DNA of 64,000 bases from Paenibacillus antarcticus (GTDB taxonomy: Bacteria; Bacillota; Bacilli; Paenibacillales; Paenibacillaceae), in the NCBI RefSeq assembly GCF_001637225.1, contig NZ_LVJI01000012.1:1-64000 (forward strand), written 5' to 3'. The notes below the pieces were generated by a model. That model saw only the letters and a list, made by a program, of their open reading frames with translations, had not been told where the DNA came from and did no database searches. Positions 25,893 through 33,783 of the stretch are shown here, piece by piece. Numbering within the stretch: position 1 is the stretch's first letter; every line of letters starts with the position of its first letter. A program made the position numbers and the translations under genes.

Positions 25893-27267
25893 CTATGATA
25901 TAAGAAAGGGTTGGTCTTCTAACGCAATTCCCATCTTGCAATCATTCATTAATTTATCGTAAATAGCATTAATTGTGCGCGAACTTGGCATGCATTGATT
26001 ACATTTATCCGCAATGAAATATTCTGAAAGAGAATCCGTAACTTCTGAAAGTGATTGGTCTTTTAGACTTCCCAAATTATAATTACTCGAAGCAAACCGA
26101 GGTTCGGCTTTTAAATCACAAGGCAAATATGCCATAGGGGCTTACTGTGGGTCTTGTATATTTCACAAAACATTGATTGACTCTTGATTTGTTTGGTATA
26201 TGACCGTCCATCCATGCCACGAGTTCATCCGAAATATCTATTGTTGTATTATTGTAGAATCCGTTATTATCTTGTTCTCGTATTTGTATAAGTTGATTAC
26301 GAATGATCTCAAATTCTATATCCGAAAACCCGTCTGTAACGTCTACTTCGTCTTTTCGAATGCATAGAAAATCAACACCTAAGTCTCTTGAAAAATCGCA
26401 CATTTCTAATATTTCGCTATAATTCATAGGTTGAATGACAAATCCGATCCCTATTCTAAGCAAGGATCCTTCTTCTCTGGCCTTTCTAAGCTTCGCTACA
26501 TTATTGCTAACGTTCTTTAATGCTTGTACTTTCTCTGGCATACCGGTTATTCGGTTATATGTAGTGGATCTAGGTGAATGTATGCTAAATCTGAACTGTT
26601 CCGCTTTCTTCAAACTTTCCCAGATATTATTATTTAATTTCTCTAAATTAAATCCGTTAGAATAGACATGGATGGTCATTCCTAGACTAGATACGTAATC
26701 AATCAGTTCACCCGCATCACGATTCTGAAAAAACTCTCCGCCACCAGAAAACACGATCGTCTTTACCCCTAATATGTTAGCCTCGTCAAATAATTGTTTC
26801 CATTCGTCAAATGTCATCAGTCCTTGAATATCCAAGCCTTTGGATGTATACGTTAATTCATTCTTATCAGACCACAAACACATGGTACAGGAATAATTAC
26901 AAGTGCCTTTCGTAGAATGAACTTCTAGAACGTCAGGTACAATCGGTTGGCCCGAGATCAACTTGCGGAAGTTGTCTGGTTTGCTTAACCAACCCTTAAT
27001 GATTGAATTCGCGCTCTGATAGAAAAGACGTTTATGATAATACAAAGAATGGATGTAGTCTACAATTGCAGTGTCTTCCTTAATTAACTTATAGGCGTGT
27101 TTTACTTCTTCAAGAGATACATTTAACTCTCTCATTAATACTTCTGAACTTTTCTCAGGCGATGTTAGGTGAGTATAGATCACAACTCTTTGCGATTCAG
27201 AAATTTGTTCTTTCATAAGCAGCTCATTCATATCGGCTAGTACTGATGTTAACACCAAATCTTTCAT
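25893..27267 (-). pseudogene. Radical SAM/SPASM enzyme interrupted by a frameshift
   Basis: The first frame (27267-26116) gives 383 residues: a helical N-terminal ~115 residues, the radical SAM motif CNYSCTMC, FSGGGEFF, and a TIM-barrel-like core. It ends prematurely after SPYGIFAL. A second frame from 26135 to 25893 continues PCDLKAEPRFASSNYNLGSL and a Cys-rich tail with DKCNQC, typical of SPASM-type auxiliary cluster domains. Removing one T from the TTT at about 26126-26128 restores SPYGILPCDLKAEP without interruption. The restored protein would be about 457 residues. GGAGG precedes the ATG. Whether this is real inactivation, a sequencing error or a programmed shift cannot be told here. A methyltransferase gene lies just upstream. 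Confidence 0.8.
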
Positions 27268-27345
27268 TGCTATCAGCCTCCTAATTTTAGATTAATATAT
27301 GCTCCTACTGAAGCATTTATATCAATTGGAGAACTGATAGGGAAA

Positions 27346-27374
27346 TATAAAAGAGAGTATGAGTTTCCTCATAC
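27346..27374 (-). terminator. Terminator after the methyltransferase gene
   Basis: Arms GTATGAG (27357-27363) and CTCATAC (27368-27374) around TTTC; on the minus strand followed by CTCTCTTTTAT. Three bases after the stop at 27377. Confidence 0.75.
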
Positions 27375-27376
27375 CC

Positions 27377-27994
27377 TTATTTAATGATAAGAATTCCACC
27401 ACATGATGACTTCTGAATATATTCGACCTCTAGTCCCTGTGCTTCTAGTTGAGGAACAATGCTATCGGCAACCATATAATATTCGTCATGATCCCAATGG
27501 TCTCCTGATACTATCTTGCATTGATCATGATCTTCCTGAGTTCTAAAGGAGACATCCGCTATAACAATGACACCGGAATCCTTCAAGTTACCTTTCATTT
27601 GAATAATGAAGTTAATCTTCAATGGGTCTTCAATATGATGAATAGCATATGACGACACGATATAATCATATTTATGACAACCCAATTCACTCGGAAGTCC
27701 ATGTTGAAAATCAAATAAGAAAAACTCCCCATTTGGCATCTTTGCCTTTGCTAACTCAATCATTTTAGGTGAAAAATCTAGCCCGTGTATTTGCACACCT
27801 TTTTTGTAAATTTCATACGTTAGCGCTCCAGTACCAATTCCGATATCCAATACATAAGTATCTGGATTAATCTCTACGATATTCTGCACATAAGCCAAAA
27901 GATCATAGTAACCATCAAATGGGTATCCTGTACTTTTCAATATGGATTCTTCATAATCCCCAGCCCACGTGTCAAATCCTTCGCTTGTTAACAT
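27377..27994 (-). CDS. Class I SAM-dependent methyltransferase
   Basis: 205 residues, GGAGG before the ATG. Motif I VLDIGIGTGALT near 49-60, acidic LDFSPKMIELAK, and SSYAIHHIEDPLK fit the small UbiE/YrrT-like methyltransferases. The N-terminus FDTWAGDYEESI is characteristic of that group. It has its own terminator, so it is not strictly cotranscribed with the radical SAM gene downstream. Substrate unknown. Confidence 0.85.
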   Translation of the reverse strand: MLTSEGFDTWAGDYEESILKSTGYPFDGYYDLLAYVQNIVEINPDTYVLDIGIGTGALTYEIYKKGVQIHGLDFSPKMIELAKAKMPNGEFFLFDFQHGLPSELGCHKYDYIVSSYAIHHIEDPLKINFIIQMKGNLKDSGVIVIADVSFRTQEDHDQCKIVSGDHWDHDEYYMVADSIVPQLEAQGLEVEYIQKSSCGGILIIK

Positions 27995-28093
27995 CTTATT
28001 CCTCCATATATATCATTTTTATCCATATACACATATCATTTACCCAACATAAAAGATATTACTTCATTCGACTATCAATCAATATTGTCTTAA

Positions 28094-28831
28094 TCATCTC
28101 TTCATAAAAGAAAAACAATAAACAACGCAGTAACTGATCAAAGTAACCGCAAATATCATTCCTGTAAATGGCAAGACATGCTGTAGTTGTACAGGATCTG
28201 TTAGCAGAAGTAATGTATCCTGAAAGATCTTAGATGGTTTCAACAGCACGTCCCAGCTATTCCAACGAACAAATCTCCCAATATATATCCCCAGACTACT
28301 TAGCATTAGAATTATAAGAGCAAACAACCACCCAGTGATTTCACCAAATGTTCTACGCACTAACCCGTGAACTGAAAATAAGGAAACAATACTTAGTAAT
28401 AATCCTATCAATGCCGCTGAGAAGAATAGGATTAGATGGTACCAAAATTCAAGATCATGTGTAAAACGTTCCCCTGCTTCAGGTTTATAATGAACGAACG
28501 GGTGCAACATATCGGTAATTAAGTATGCTGAATTGGGATAGAAGAATAGCCATGCCAATCCAATCAAAAGTAATAATATCCATCTAAATGTACGATTCTT
28601 GCTCATGTATGCATATACAATGTTCATCAACAGCGTTAACCCAACAGGTACCCAAGCTAGGAACACATCCCAGTTCAAATATAAATATAATTGCCTATTC
28701 GTATATTCCCTTAAATACGCTGCTAATGACAGACATCCTATGGTTGCAATGAACAGTAGAACTACAATGACGATATTAGGCTGTACATTTCGTTGTTTTA
28801 ACCTTTTCAGGTCGCCACCTCCTCGAATCAA
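28094..28831 (-). CDS. DUF1361 membrane protein
   Basis: 245 residues from a TTG at 28831, the first usable start, which has no ribosome site. A strong GAGGAGGTG lies just inside the frame and would serve a CTG at 28810 or a later codon, so the true start is uncertain. Seven hydrophobic segments are visible. The conserved DUF1361 landmarks YLNWDVFLAWVPVGLTLL, FFYPNSAYLITDMLH and IGRFVRWNSWD are all present. Function of the family is unknown. Confidence 0.82.
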   Translation of the reverse strand: MIRGGGDLKRLKQRNVQPNIVIVVLLFIATIGCLSLAAYLREYTNRQLYLYLNWDVFLAWVPVGLTLLMNIVYAYMSKNRTFRWILLLLIGLAWLFFYPNSAYLITDMLHPFVHYKPEAGERFTHDLEFWYHLILFFSAALIGLLLSIVSLFSVHGLVRRTFGEITGWLFALIILMLSSLGIYIGRFVRWNSWDVLLKPSKIFQDTLLLLTDPVQLQHVLPFTGMIFAVTLISYCVVYCFSFMKR

Positions 28832-28857
28832 GCCAATTTCAACTCACAACGCCGTAG

Positions 28858-29301
28858 TCATATAAATTGTCGTAACCTCATCATATCTCTACACTGTAGA
28901 CCATTCTCAAATATAGGTTCATCATAATGTCTTATGAAATAATCCTTATCGATGCCTACGATTCTAAATCCACATTTCTGATACAGATATAACTGCGGAA
29001 TACTTGAGTTACCCGTGCCAATCTCGATACATGAATAACCTAATTCCTTTGAGGTCTGTATCGCGTGTTGAATTAATTGTTGACCGATCCCTTTACCTTG
29101 TAAAGACTCTTCCACAGCAACATTCATAATCTCTATCGTGTAAGAACGGGTTGGAAGTATGACATAAGTTCCTACAATCTTCCCATCAAGTTCCTGTACA
29201 TAACATTTACTTCTTGTGATATAAGCTTGTATGGCTTGCTCCTTTGGATCAGCCAGTAATAGTAATGCCATCGGATACTTCGTCACTTCGGTTATGGTCA
29301 T
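28858..29301 (-). CDS. GNAT family N-acetyltransferase
   Basis: 147 residues behind AAGGATG. GNAT motif A is EIMNVAVEESLQGKGIGQQLI (acetyl-CoA pyrophosphate loop QGKGIG) and motif B is YLYQKCGFRIVGI. It resembles B. subtilis YvbK-type acetyltransferases (from memory). It precedes DUF1361 and follows a HAD phosphatase by one base, so likely one operon with them. Substrate unknown. Confidence 0.85.
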   Translation of the reverse strand: MTITEVTKYPMALLLLADPKEQAIQAYITRSKCYVQELDGKIVGTYVILPTRSYTIEIMNVAVEESLQGKGIGQQLIQHAIQTSKELGYSCIEIGTGNSSIPQLYLYQKCGFRIVGIDKDYFIRHYDEPIFENGLQCRDMMRLRQFI

Positions 29302-29302
29302 T

Positions 29303-29965
29303 CTAATTCATCCTTACTTCTTCGTAGAAATGATTCTTTAATTCTTCAACCGTCTTAACAATATATGTTGGTTTACTAACCGTCAGTTCCTCATGACTTC
29401 CATATCCATATTCAACAGCTATCGATGCAATGTCATTCTTATGAGCCCCAATAATGTCGTGTTTACGATCCCCGATCATAACCGTCTGCGACTTATCCAA
29501 ATTATTATCTTCTATAATGGCCCGGATGATCTCACCTTTATCTGAACGAGTACCATCTAGATTACTACCATAAATATGTGTGAAATAAGGAGTCATTTCG
29601 AAGTGCTGTATGATTCTCTCTGCGAACACCGTTGGCTTCGATGTAGCTACAATTAACATCCTACGCTGATTAATCAGTGACTGTAGTAATTGGAGAATAC
29701 CTACATACACTTCATTCTCATACAAACCTCGATCTGAGAAGTATTCTCTGTAATATTCAACAGCTTTCTTGCAATCCAATTCTGAGAACCCATAATATTC
29801 TGCAAATGAACCAGCTAAAGGTGGTCCGATAAAAGGTTCTAGCTTGTCCAAATCATTTTCAACAATGTCAAATCTGGACAATGCATATTGAACGGCCTGC
29901 GTAATACCTAACTTAGGATCTGTAAGCGTGCCATCTAAATCGAATAGTATGTTTTGAAATTGCAT
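29303..29965 (-). CDS. HAD superfamily phosphatase (phosphoglycolate-phosphatase-like)
   Basis: 220 residues from the ATG at 29965 (AAGGGG eight bases upstream); a GTG three codons earlier is the alternative. HAD motif I FDLDGTLTD, motif II VATSKP, motif III Lys in SDKGEII and motif IV MIGDRKHDIIGA are complete. The cap domain after residue 15 is of the alpha-helical type C1. Likely hydrolyses a small phosphate ester; exact substrate unknown. Flanked by two GNAT genes in the same direction. Confidence 0.9.
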   Translation of the reverse strand: MQFQNILFDLDGTLTDPKLGITQAVQYALSRFDIVENDLDKLEPFIGPPLAGSFAEYYGFSELDCKKAVEYYREYFSDRGLYENEVYVGILQLLQSLINQRRMLIVATSKPTVFAERIIQHFEMTPYFTHIYGSNLDGTRSDKGEIIRAIIEDNNLDKSQTVMIGDRKHDIIGAHKNDIASIAVEYGYGSHEELTVSKPTYIVKTVEELKNHFYEEVRMN

Positions 29966-29983
29966 TCTTAGCACCCCTTCTAT

Positions 29984-30433
29984 CTACACTTCCAGTGAGT
30001 AATGATAATACACTTCATCTCGACTAAAACCATTACGCTCATACAGCCTTTGCGCATTCACATTATCCGATGAGGTAGATAATTCTATTCCTTTAGCCTT
30101 TGTTATACGTGCAACATTCGATGCTGCATCTAATAGTGACTGCGCAACACCTTGTCTTCTACATTTCTCAATGACAAACAAGTCGTTAAGTATCCACATT
30201 TTCCTCATCGAGATGGAAGAGAACGAAGGGTACATCTGTACAAAACCTATGGGTTCTCCATCAGTCGCATCTCTGGCTAACAATATAACAGACTCATTAT
30301 TGTCAAACCTATCGGAAATAAAGAAACGAGCATTAATCGTGTCTGAGTCTTGTCCATAAAAAATTCGGTATTGATCAAAAAGTATTATGACTTCTTCTAT
30401 ATCTTCTTTCGTTGCTTGAACAATTGTATGCAT
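29984..30433 (-). CDS. GNAT family N-acetyltransferase
   Basis: 149 residues from the ATG at 30433 (AAGGGGCG upstream); an ATG at 30457 would precede the ribosome site. GNAT motif A: ILNDLFVIEKCRRQGVAQSLLDAA, motif B: DNVNAQRLYERNGFSRDEVYYHY. First gene of a minus-strand group with the HAD phosphatase. Substrate unknown. Confidence 0.85.
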   Translation of the reverse strand: MHTIVQATKEDIEEVIILFDQYRIFYGQDSDTINARFFISDRFDNNESVILLARDATDGEPIGFVQMYPSFSSISMRKMWILNDLFVIEKCRRQGVAQSLLDAASNVARITKAKGIELSTSSDNVNAQRLYERNGFSRDEVYYHYSLEV

Positions 30434-30603
30434 GCTTTCACGCCCCTTCATACCCATAATATATCATCCTGAGCATCTATTTCCATTTAAATTCCTTCGC
30501 GCACAGATTAATCATCAGATAAATGTGCTTTTTTATTGTATCTGAATCCAATCAATTTCCACTCTCACAACATATATTGTTTGGAGAAAGGAGGTTGATA
30601 TAA

Positions 30604-30981
30604 ATGGTGCAATCAAAAAACGTAATTACTCAAGTCGTCAACCCACGCCTTACCGTCTATTCTGAAGAGAATTTTCGTGGATTACGCAGAATTTTAAGAG
30701 GCAATCTAGGTATTCGAAATCTGGAAAATCTTCTAGGTGGAGTTGATAGTCTTAGATTCTTCTCTACAAATCCAAATGCAACGTTAGTATTATTCTCACG
30801 CACAAGATTTCGTGGCGAATTCCGCGTCATTCGTGGGAACCGAAATATCCGTGATTTAGATGATTTACTTGCTGGCCGTGATGTAGAATCTTTAATCTCA
30901 TCTAACCAAAGATTAACCTTCGCACAAATTCGACAAATTCGTAGAACTGGCGTATTACCACGTGGATATCGAACAATCTAA
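30604..30981 (+). CDS. Small protein with two beta/gamma-crystallin-like motifs
   Basis: 125 residues behind AAAGGAGG. Two internally homologous halves: RLTVYSEENFRGLRRILRG with DSLRF, and TLVLFSRTRFRGEFRVIRG with VESLISS. The Y/F-x-S/E...F-x-G spacing is the Greek-key signature of beta/gamma-crystallins, often Ca-binding in bacteria. It is strikingly Arg-rich (more than 20 Arg) and has no signal peptide or Cys. Single-gene transcription unit with a strong terminator. By analogy with spore coat protein S of Myxococcus it could be a stress or spore-coat protein (inference only). Confidence 0.7.
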   Translation: MVQSKNVITQVVNPRLTVYSEENFRGLRRILRGNLGIRNLENLLGGVDSLRFFSTNPNATLVLFSRTRFRGEFRVIRGNRNIRDLDDLLAGRDVESLISSNQRLTFAQIRQIRRTGVLPRGYRTI

Positions 30982-31003
30982 TCATTTGATTTACCATGTT
31001 TAA

Positions 31004-31050
31004 AGAGGCTGCTATTCTGTGAAATCCAACAGAATAGCAGCCTCTCTTTG
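31004..31050 (+). terminator. Strong terminator after the crystallin-like gene
   Basis: 17-base perfect arms AGAGGCTGCTATTCTGT (31004-31020) and ACAGAATAGCAGCCTCT (31029-31045), 8-base loop, then CTTTG. Confidence 0.85.
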
Positions 31051-31146
31051 TGTAATGAATATTGTTATGTAATTAGCCCAATAACGTTTTTCTCTTAAAC
31101 ACCATTATAATGTCACTGGATTGCCCTTACGAATAACTCATAATTC

Positions 31147-31629
31147 TTAATGGCGTGCAATAAAGTCATTCAATTGACCCATATGATGTTGATCATGCCA
31201 TATGAAATCTTGGAGATATTGTGGAATATGAAAAGGTTCTCCGCTATCCAAATAACTTGCGAGATAGGCCTCTTCAGATAACTTACGAATATGCTGTATA
31301 ATCTGTTCTCTTATGTTCATTGATTGTTCTATGAGTTGCTTAATATTCGTTCTCTTCCCATATTCCTTTGCGTTGTCATTAAATTCATCGAAATCCTGAT
31401 GAATTATAGTCAGTTTCTCTTCCTTATAAATCTTCTCGATGGCTGTTTCGAAGAAATACTTATCCCATAACATCATATGGCTAACGATTTCCCGTAATGT
31501 CCATTTTCTCTCTGCTATTTCTTCATTCCACACATCTTCATCATACTCATTAAGTTTCATTATACAACCTATCCACTCACTAAATTGTTCTAATAATTGA
31601 TCTCTACTTTCCATGATCTCCTCCGACAT
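31147..31629 (-). CDS. DinB/ClbS-like protein
   Basis: 160 residues from the ATG at 31629, six bases after AGGAGG. Four-helix DinB-like build: WTLREIVSHMMLWDKYF near 45-60 and FIWHDQHHMGQLNDFI at the C-terminus supply the metal-binding His positions of the DinB/YfiT family. Members act as small-molecule thiol transferases or hydrolases in low-GC Gram-positives. Single gene. Exact activity unknown. Confidence 0.8.
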   Translation of the reverse strand: MSEEIMESRDQLLEQFSEWIGCIMKLNEYDEDVWNEEIAERKWTLREIVSHMMLWDKYFFETAIEKIYKEEKLTIIHQDFDEFNDNAKEYGKRTNIKQLIEQSMNIREQIIQHIRKLSEEAYLASYLDSGEPFHIPQYLQDFIWHDQHHMGQLNDFIARH

Positions 31630-31681
31630 AACCAACCTCCTAAATTTATTATCCTCGAATTGAATGCATCGCTATTCCCAC

Positions 31682-32653
31682 TCATATCGTCCATTGATTA
31701 TGAAGAATTGCGACTAAGACCCAAGTATTCGCTTCTTTCTCGAACACAAGACGCAAGCTCTTCCAATCCATTTCTTCAAACTTTGGATCAAATCCATCGA
31801 AGTAATATTCAACGACAATACTTTCTGGATATATCATACGAACATTGTTAAGTGAATTCCCTAATCCAAGCGTCTGATTGTACCCAACCTTAGGAGCACT
31901 TGCAAAGTCATTACTATATACAAATCGTTTGTAGTAAGACTCAAATGTCATCGAAATAGGATCTCCAGTCCCATCTTCGGTGCCCCATAAATAGGTTTTC
32001 GTATTATTGAATCCTTCGGCAATCTTCTCATGAGGTATTACGATGTTCCTCTTCTGATCAATATAATTATAGGGTGCGAATAGAATTCCATGTTCTCGAC
32101 TAGACAAATTCGAGAGTGTTGTGAAATCCTTATTCTTAATAGCTAGCATTGTCTTATCCGCGATTGTCGCAATCTGTACCTTTGCATCTTTTGGCGAAAG
32201 GAATGACTCTATCGCAGCGGTATGATTGGATGCATCCCAGCCGATCGTTGCCCCCATACTTTCCATGGCGATTCGAAGTGGGATAAATACTTTTCCTTCT
32301 CTAATCTCAGGTACTTCCAATATCTCTTCTTCTTTAGTATTTATCAGTGCTTGCTTACTCCCAACTAGAAATTGTACATTGTGTTCTCCCTTGTACACAA
32401 TAATCTTTCGTTCTTTAGGTATCCAGGTTACAGTAGCACCAATAGCTTCAGCAACGACTCGAATAGGCACCATTATGGTCCCATTGCGTTGAAAGGATGT
32501 TCCTTCTCCCTGAATCCATGCACCATCTACTGTGATTTGAAAGGGCTTATCCGCATGAATTACTGAAGTAGCTGAACCCATACTTACAAGTAGCAGCAGA
32601 CCTATCGTTCCAATTTTTCTTGAAAAGTATCGAAGTTGACTTGTATGTTGCAT
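31682..32653 (-). CDS. Secreted protein with copper-amine-oxidase-N (stalk) domain
   Basis: 323 residues from the ATG at 32653 (GGGAG upstream). Signal peptide: YFSRKIGTIGLLLLVSMGSA, likely cleaved before DKPFQ. Residues about 35-145 contain the two-copy copper amine oxidase N-terminal signature: GTIMVPIRVVAEAIGATVTWI...KIIVY and GKVFIPLRIAMESMGATIGWD. The C-terminal ~170 residues resemble an uncharacterised NTF2-like region (IADKTMLAIKNKDFTTLSNLSS, VVEYYFDGFD). Such proteins are common extracellular proteins in Paenibacillus. Function unknown. Confidence 0.82.
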   Translation of the reverse strand: MQHTSQLRYFSRKIGTIGLLLLVSMGSATSVIHADKPFQITVDGAWIQGEGTSFQRNGTIMVPIRVVAEAIGATVTWIPKERKIIVYKGEHNVQFLVGSKQALINTKEEEILEVPEIREGKVFIPLRIAMESMGATIGWDASNHTAAIESFLSPKDAKVQIATIADKTMLAIKNKDFTTLSNLSSREHGILFAPYNYIDQKRNIVIPHEKIAEGFNNTKTYLWGTEDGTGDPISMTFESYYKRFVYSNDFASAPKVGYNQTLGLGNSLNNVRMIYPESIVVEYYFDGFDPKFEEMDWKSLRLVFEKEANTWVLVAILHNQWTI

Positions 32654-32735
32654 ATATACCATCTCCCGTCACATCCATAATACCCCATTTCACGAGTTGG
32701 TTTTGTTAATCTTTTGTCATATTAAATTCACGTAC

Positions 32736-32770
32736 AAAAAGAGCCAAAGAATAACATTCTTGGCCCTTTG
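32736..32770 (-). terminator. Terminator after fur
   Basis: On the minus strand, arms AAAGGGCCAAGAAT and ATTCTTTGGCTCTTT (one bulge), loop GTT, then TTTTTG. 26 bases after the fur stop. Confidence 0.7.
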
Positions 32771-32795
32771 TTAACTTTCACTTTTGTTTAATTAA

Positions 32796-33269
32796 TCAAG
32801 ATACAGCTTTACATTTCTCACTCTTCTGATTGAGTTTGCAGGAATGACATACGCCTTGGAAATCAAGACGATGATCCTCCACAGTAAATCCAAATTCTCG
32901 CTCAACACGCTTCTCTAAAAGAAGTAACCAATCCTCCAGAATTTCCTGCACCGCTCCACATTCCGTACAGATTAAATGATGATGGAAATGAGGTTGATTC
33001 TTTCTTCGTAGATCAAATCGATACACCCCGTCACCAAAATTAACTTTTTCAATGACATGTAACTCTTTTAATAATTCTAATGTCCTGTACACGGTGGCAA
33101 TCCCAATTTCTGCAACTCTATTTTTAACTATCATATAAATTTCTTCAGTCGTTAAATGGTTATCTTCATTCTCAAGCAACACCTTAACCGTTTCTTCCCG
33201 TTGAGCAGTAAGCTTATATCCTTTGGCCGTCAATTGCTTTCTGATCTCATCAATACGTGCATCCATCAT
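32796..33269 (-). CDS. fur: Ferric uptake regulator
   Basis: 157 residues, GGAGG ten bases before the first of two ATG codons. It lines up with B. subtilis Fur: YKLTAQREETVKVLLENEDNHLTTEEIY, IGIATVYRTLELL (DNA-recognition helix), VNFGDGVYRFDLR, HFHHHLICTECGAVQE and the second CxxC in GVCHSCK. Both structural zinc CxxC pairs and the regulatory His/Glu cluster are present. Iron-bound Fur represses iron-uptake genes. A Fur/PerR-like box sits 50 bases upstream, suggesting autoregulation. Confidence 0.9.
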   Translation of the reverse strand: MMDARIDEIRKQLTAKGYKLTAQREETVKVLLENEDNHLTTEEIYMIVKNRVAEIGIATVYRTLELLKELHVIEKVNFGDGVYRFDLRRKNQPHFHHHLICTECGAVQEILEDWLLLLEKRVEREFGFTVEDHRLDFQGVCHSCKLNQKSEKCKAVS

Positions 33270-33321
33270 TTCATTAACGCCTCCTTCTATACTCTTGTTA
33301 CCTTCTTCTCAAATTACTTAA

Positions 33322-33336
33322 TTATAATTATTATCA
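33322..33336. promoter_or_regulatory. Fur/PerR-type 7-1-7 box upstream of fur
   Basis: TTATAATTATTATCA is a 7-1-7 inverted repeat with one mismatch. Its right half ATTATCA is the Fur consensus half-site, its left half TTATAAT is the PerR consensus half-site (B. subtilis consensus from memory). It lies in the shared upstream region of fur, about 53 bases from its start. Confidence 0.55.
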
Positions 33337-33441
33337 TTAAATAATAACTTAATTTATGAATAAACTCAAGTTGAATTTAAATATACGATGTATACAAGAA
33401 AGTGACAGTGCGAATTAACCTTGCATTAAATACCGCTATAT

Positions 33442-33453
33442 CGTAATATTACG
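33442..33453. promoter_or_regulatory. Palindrome upstream of the ArsR gene, candidate operator
   Basis: CGTAATATTACG is a perfect 12-base palindrome 33 bases before the ATG at 33487. ArsR-family proteins bind such short AT-rich dyads near their own promoters, so autoregulation is likely but unproven. Confidence 0.45.
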
Positions 33454-33486
33454 TTATATTGATTTATCGAAAGGTGAATAACTCCT

Positions 33487-33783
33487 ATGGACAACAATTT
33501 TAAAGCTTACAACGAAACTGCTGATATATTGAAAGCATTAGCTCATCCAGTCCGTTTGTGTATTCTGCAAGGACTAATCAAGAAAGGATCCTGTAACGTC
33601 ACTCACATGCAAGAATGTTTAGAACTGCCACAATCAACGGTCTCACAACATCTTCAGAAATTACGTAGTATGGGGATCGTACAAACAGATCGTAATGGTC
33701 TTGAAGTAAACTACAGTGTTGTAGATCCGAGAATTAAGATGATGATCACTACTTTTTTGGGAGGAGAAATAAATCATGAGTAA
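33487..33783 (+). CDS. ArsR family regulator, possible persulfide sensor
   Basis: 98 residues, AAAGGTG upstream. Winged-helix protein: ILKALAHPVRLCILQGL, ECLELPQSTVSQHLQKL (recognition helix), GIVQTDRNGLEVNYSV. Cys at 25, 36 and 44 are not in the ELCVCDL arrangement of arsenic sensors. Its gene overlaps by 8 bases the four-domain sulfurtransferase gene, so sensing of sulfide or persulfide, as for SqrR/BigR-like ArsR proteins, is plausible (inference). A palindrome lies upstream. Confidence 0.85.
   Translation: MDNNFKAYNETADILKALAHPVRLCILQGLIKKGSCNVTHMQECLELPQSTVSQHLQKLRSMGIVQTDRNGLEVNYSVVDPRIKMMITTFLGGEINHE

Noticed and set aside
27268..27376. Possible RiPP precursor next to the radical SAM enzyme
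   Set aside because: The gap between the radical SAM and methyltransferase genes has no small open frame with a ribosome site, only a terminator.
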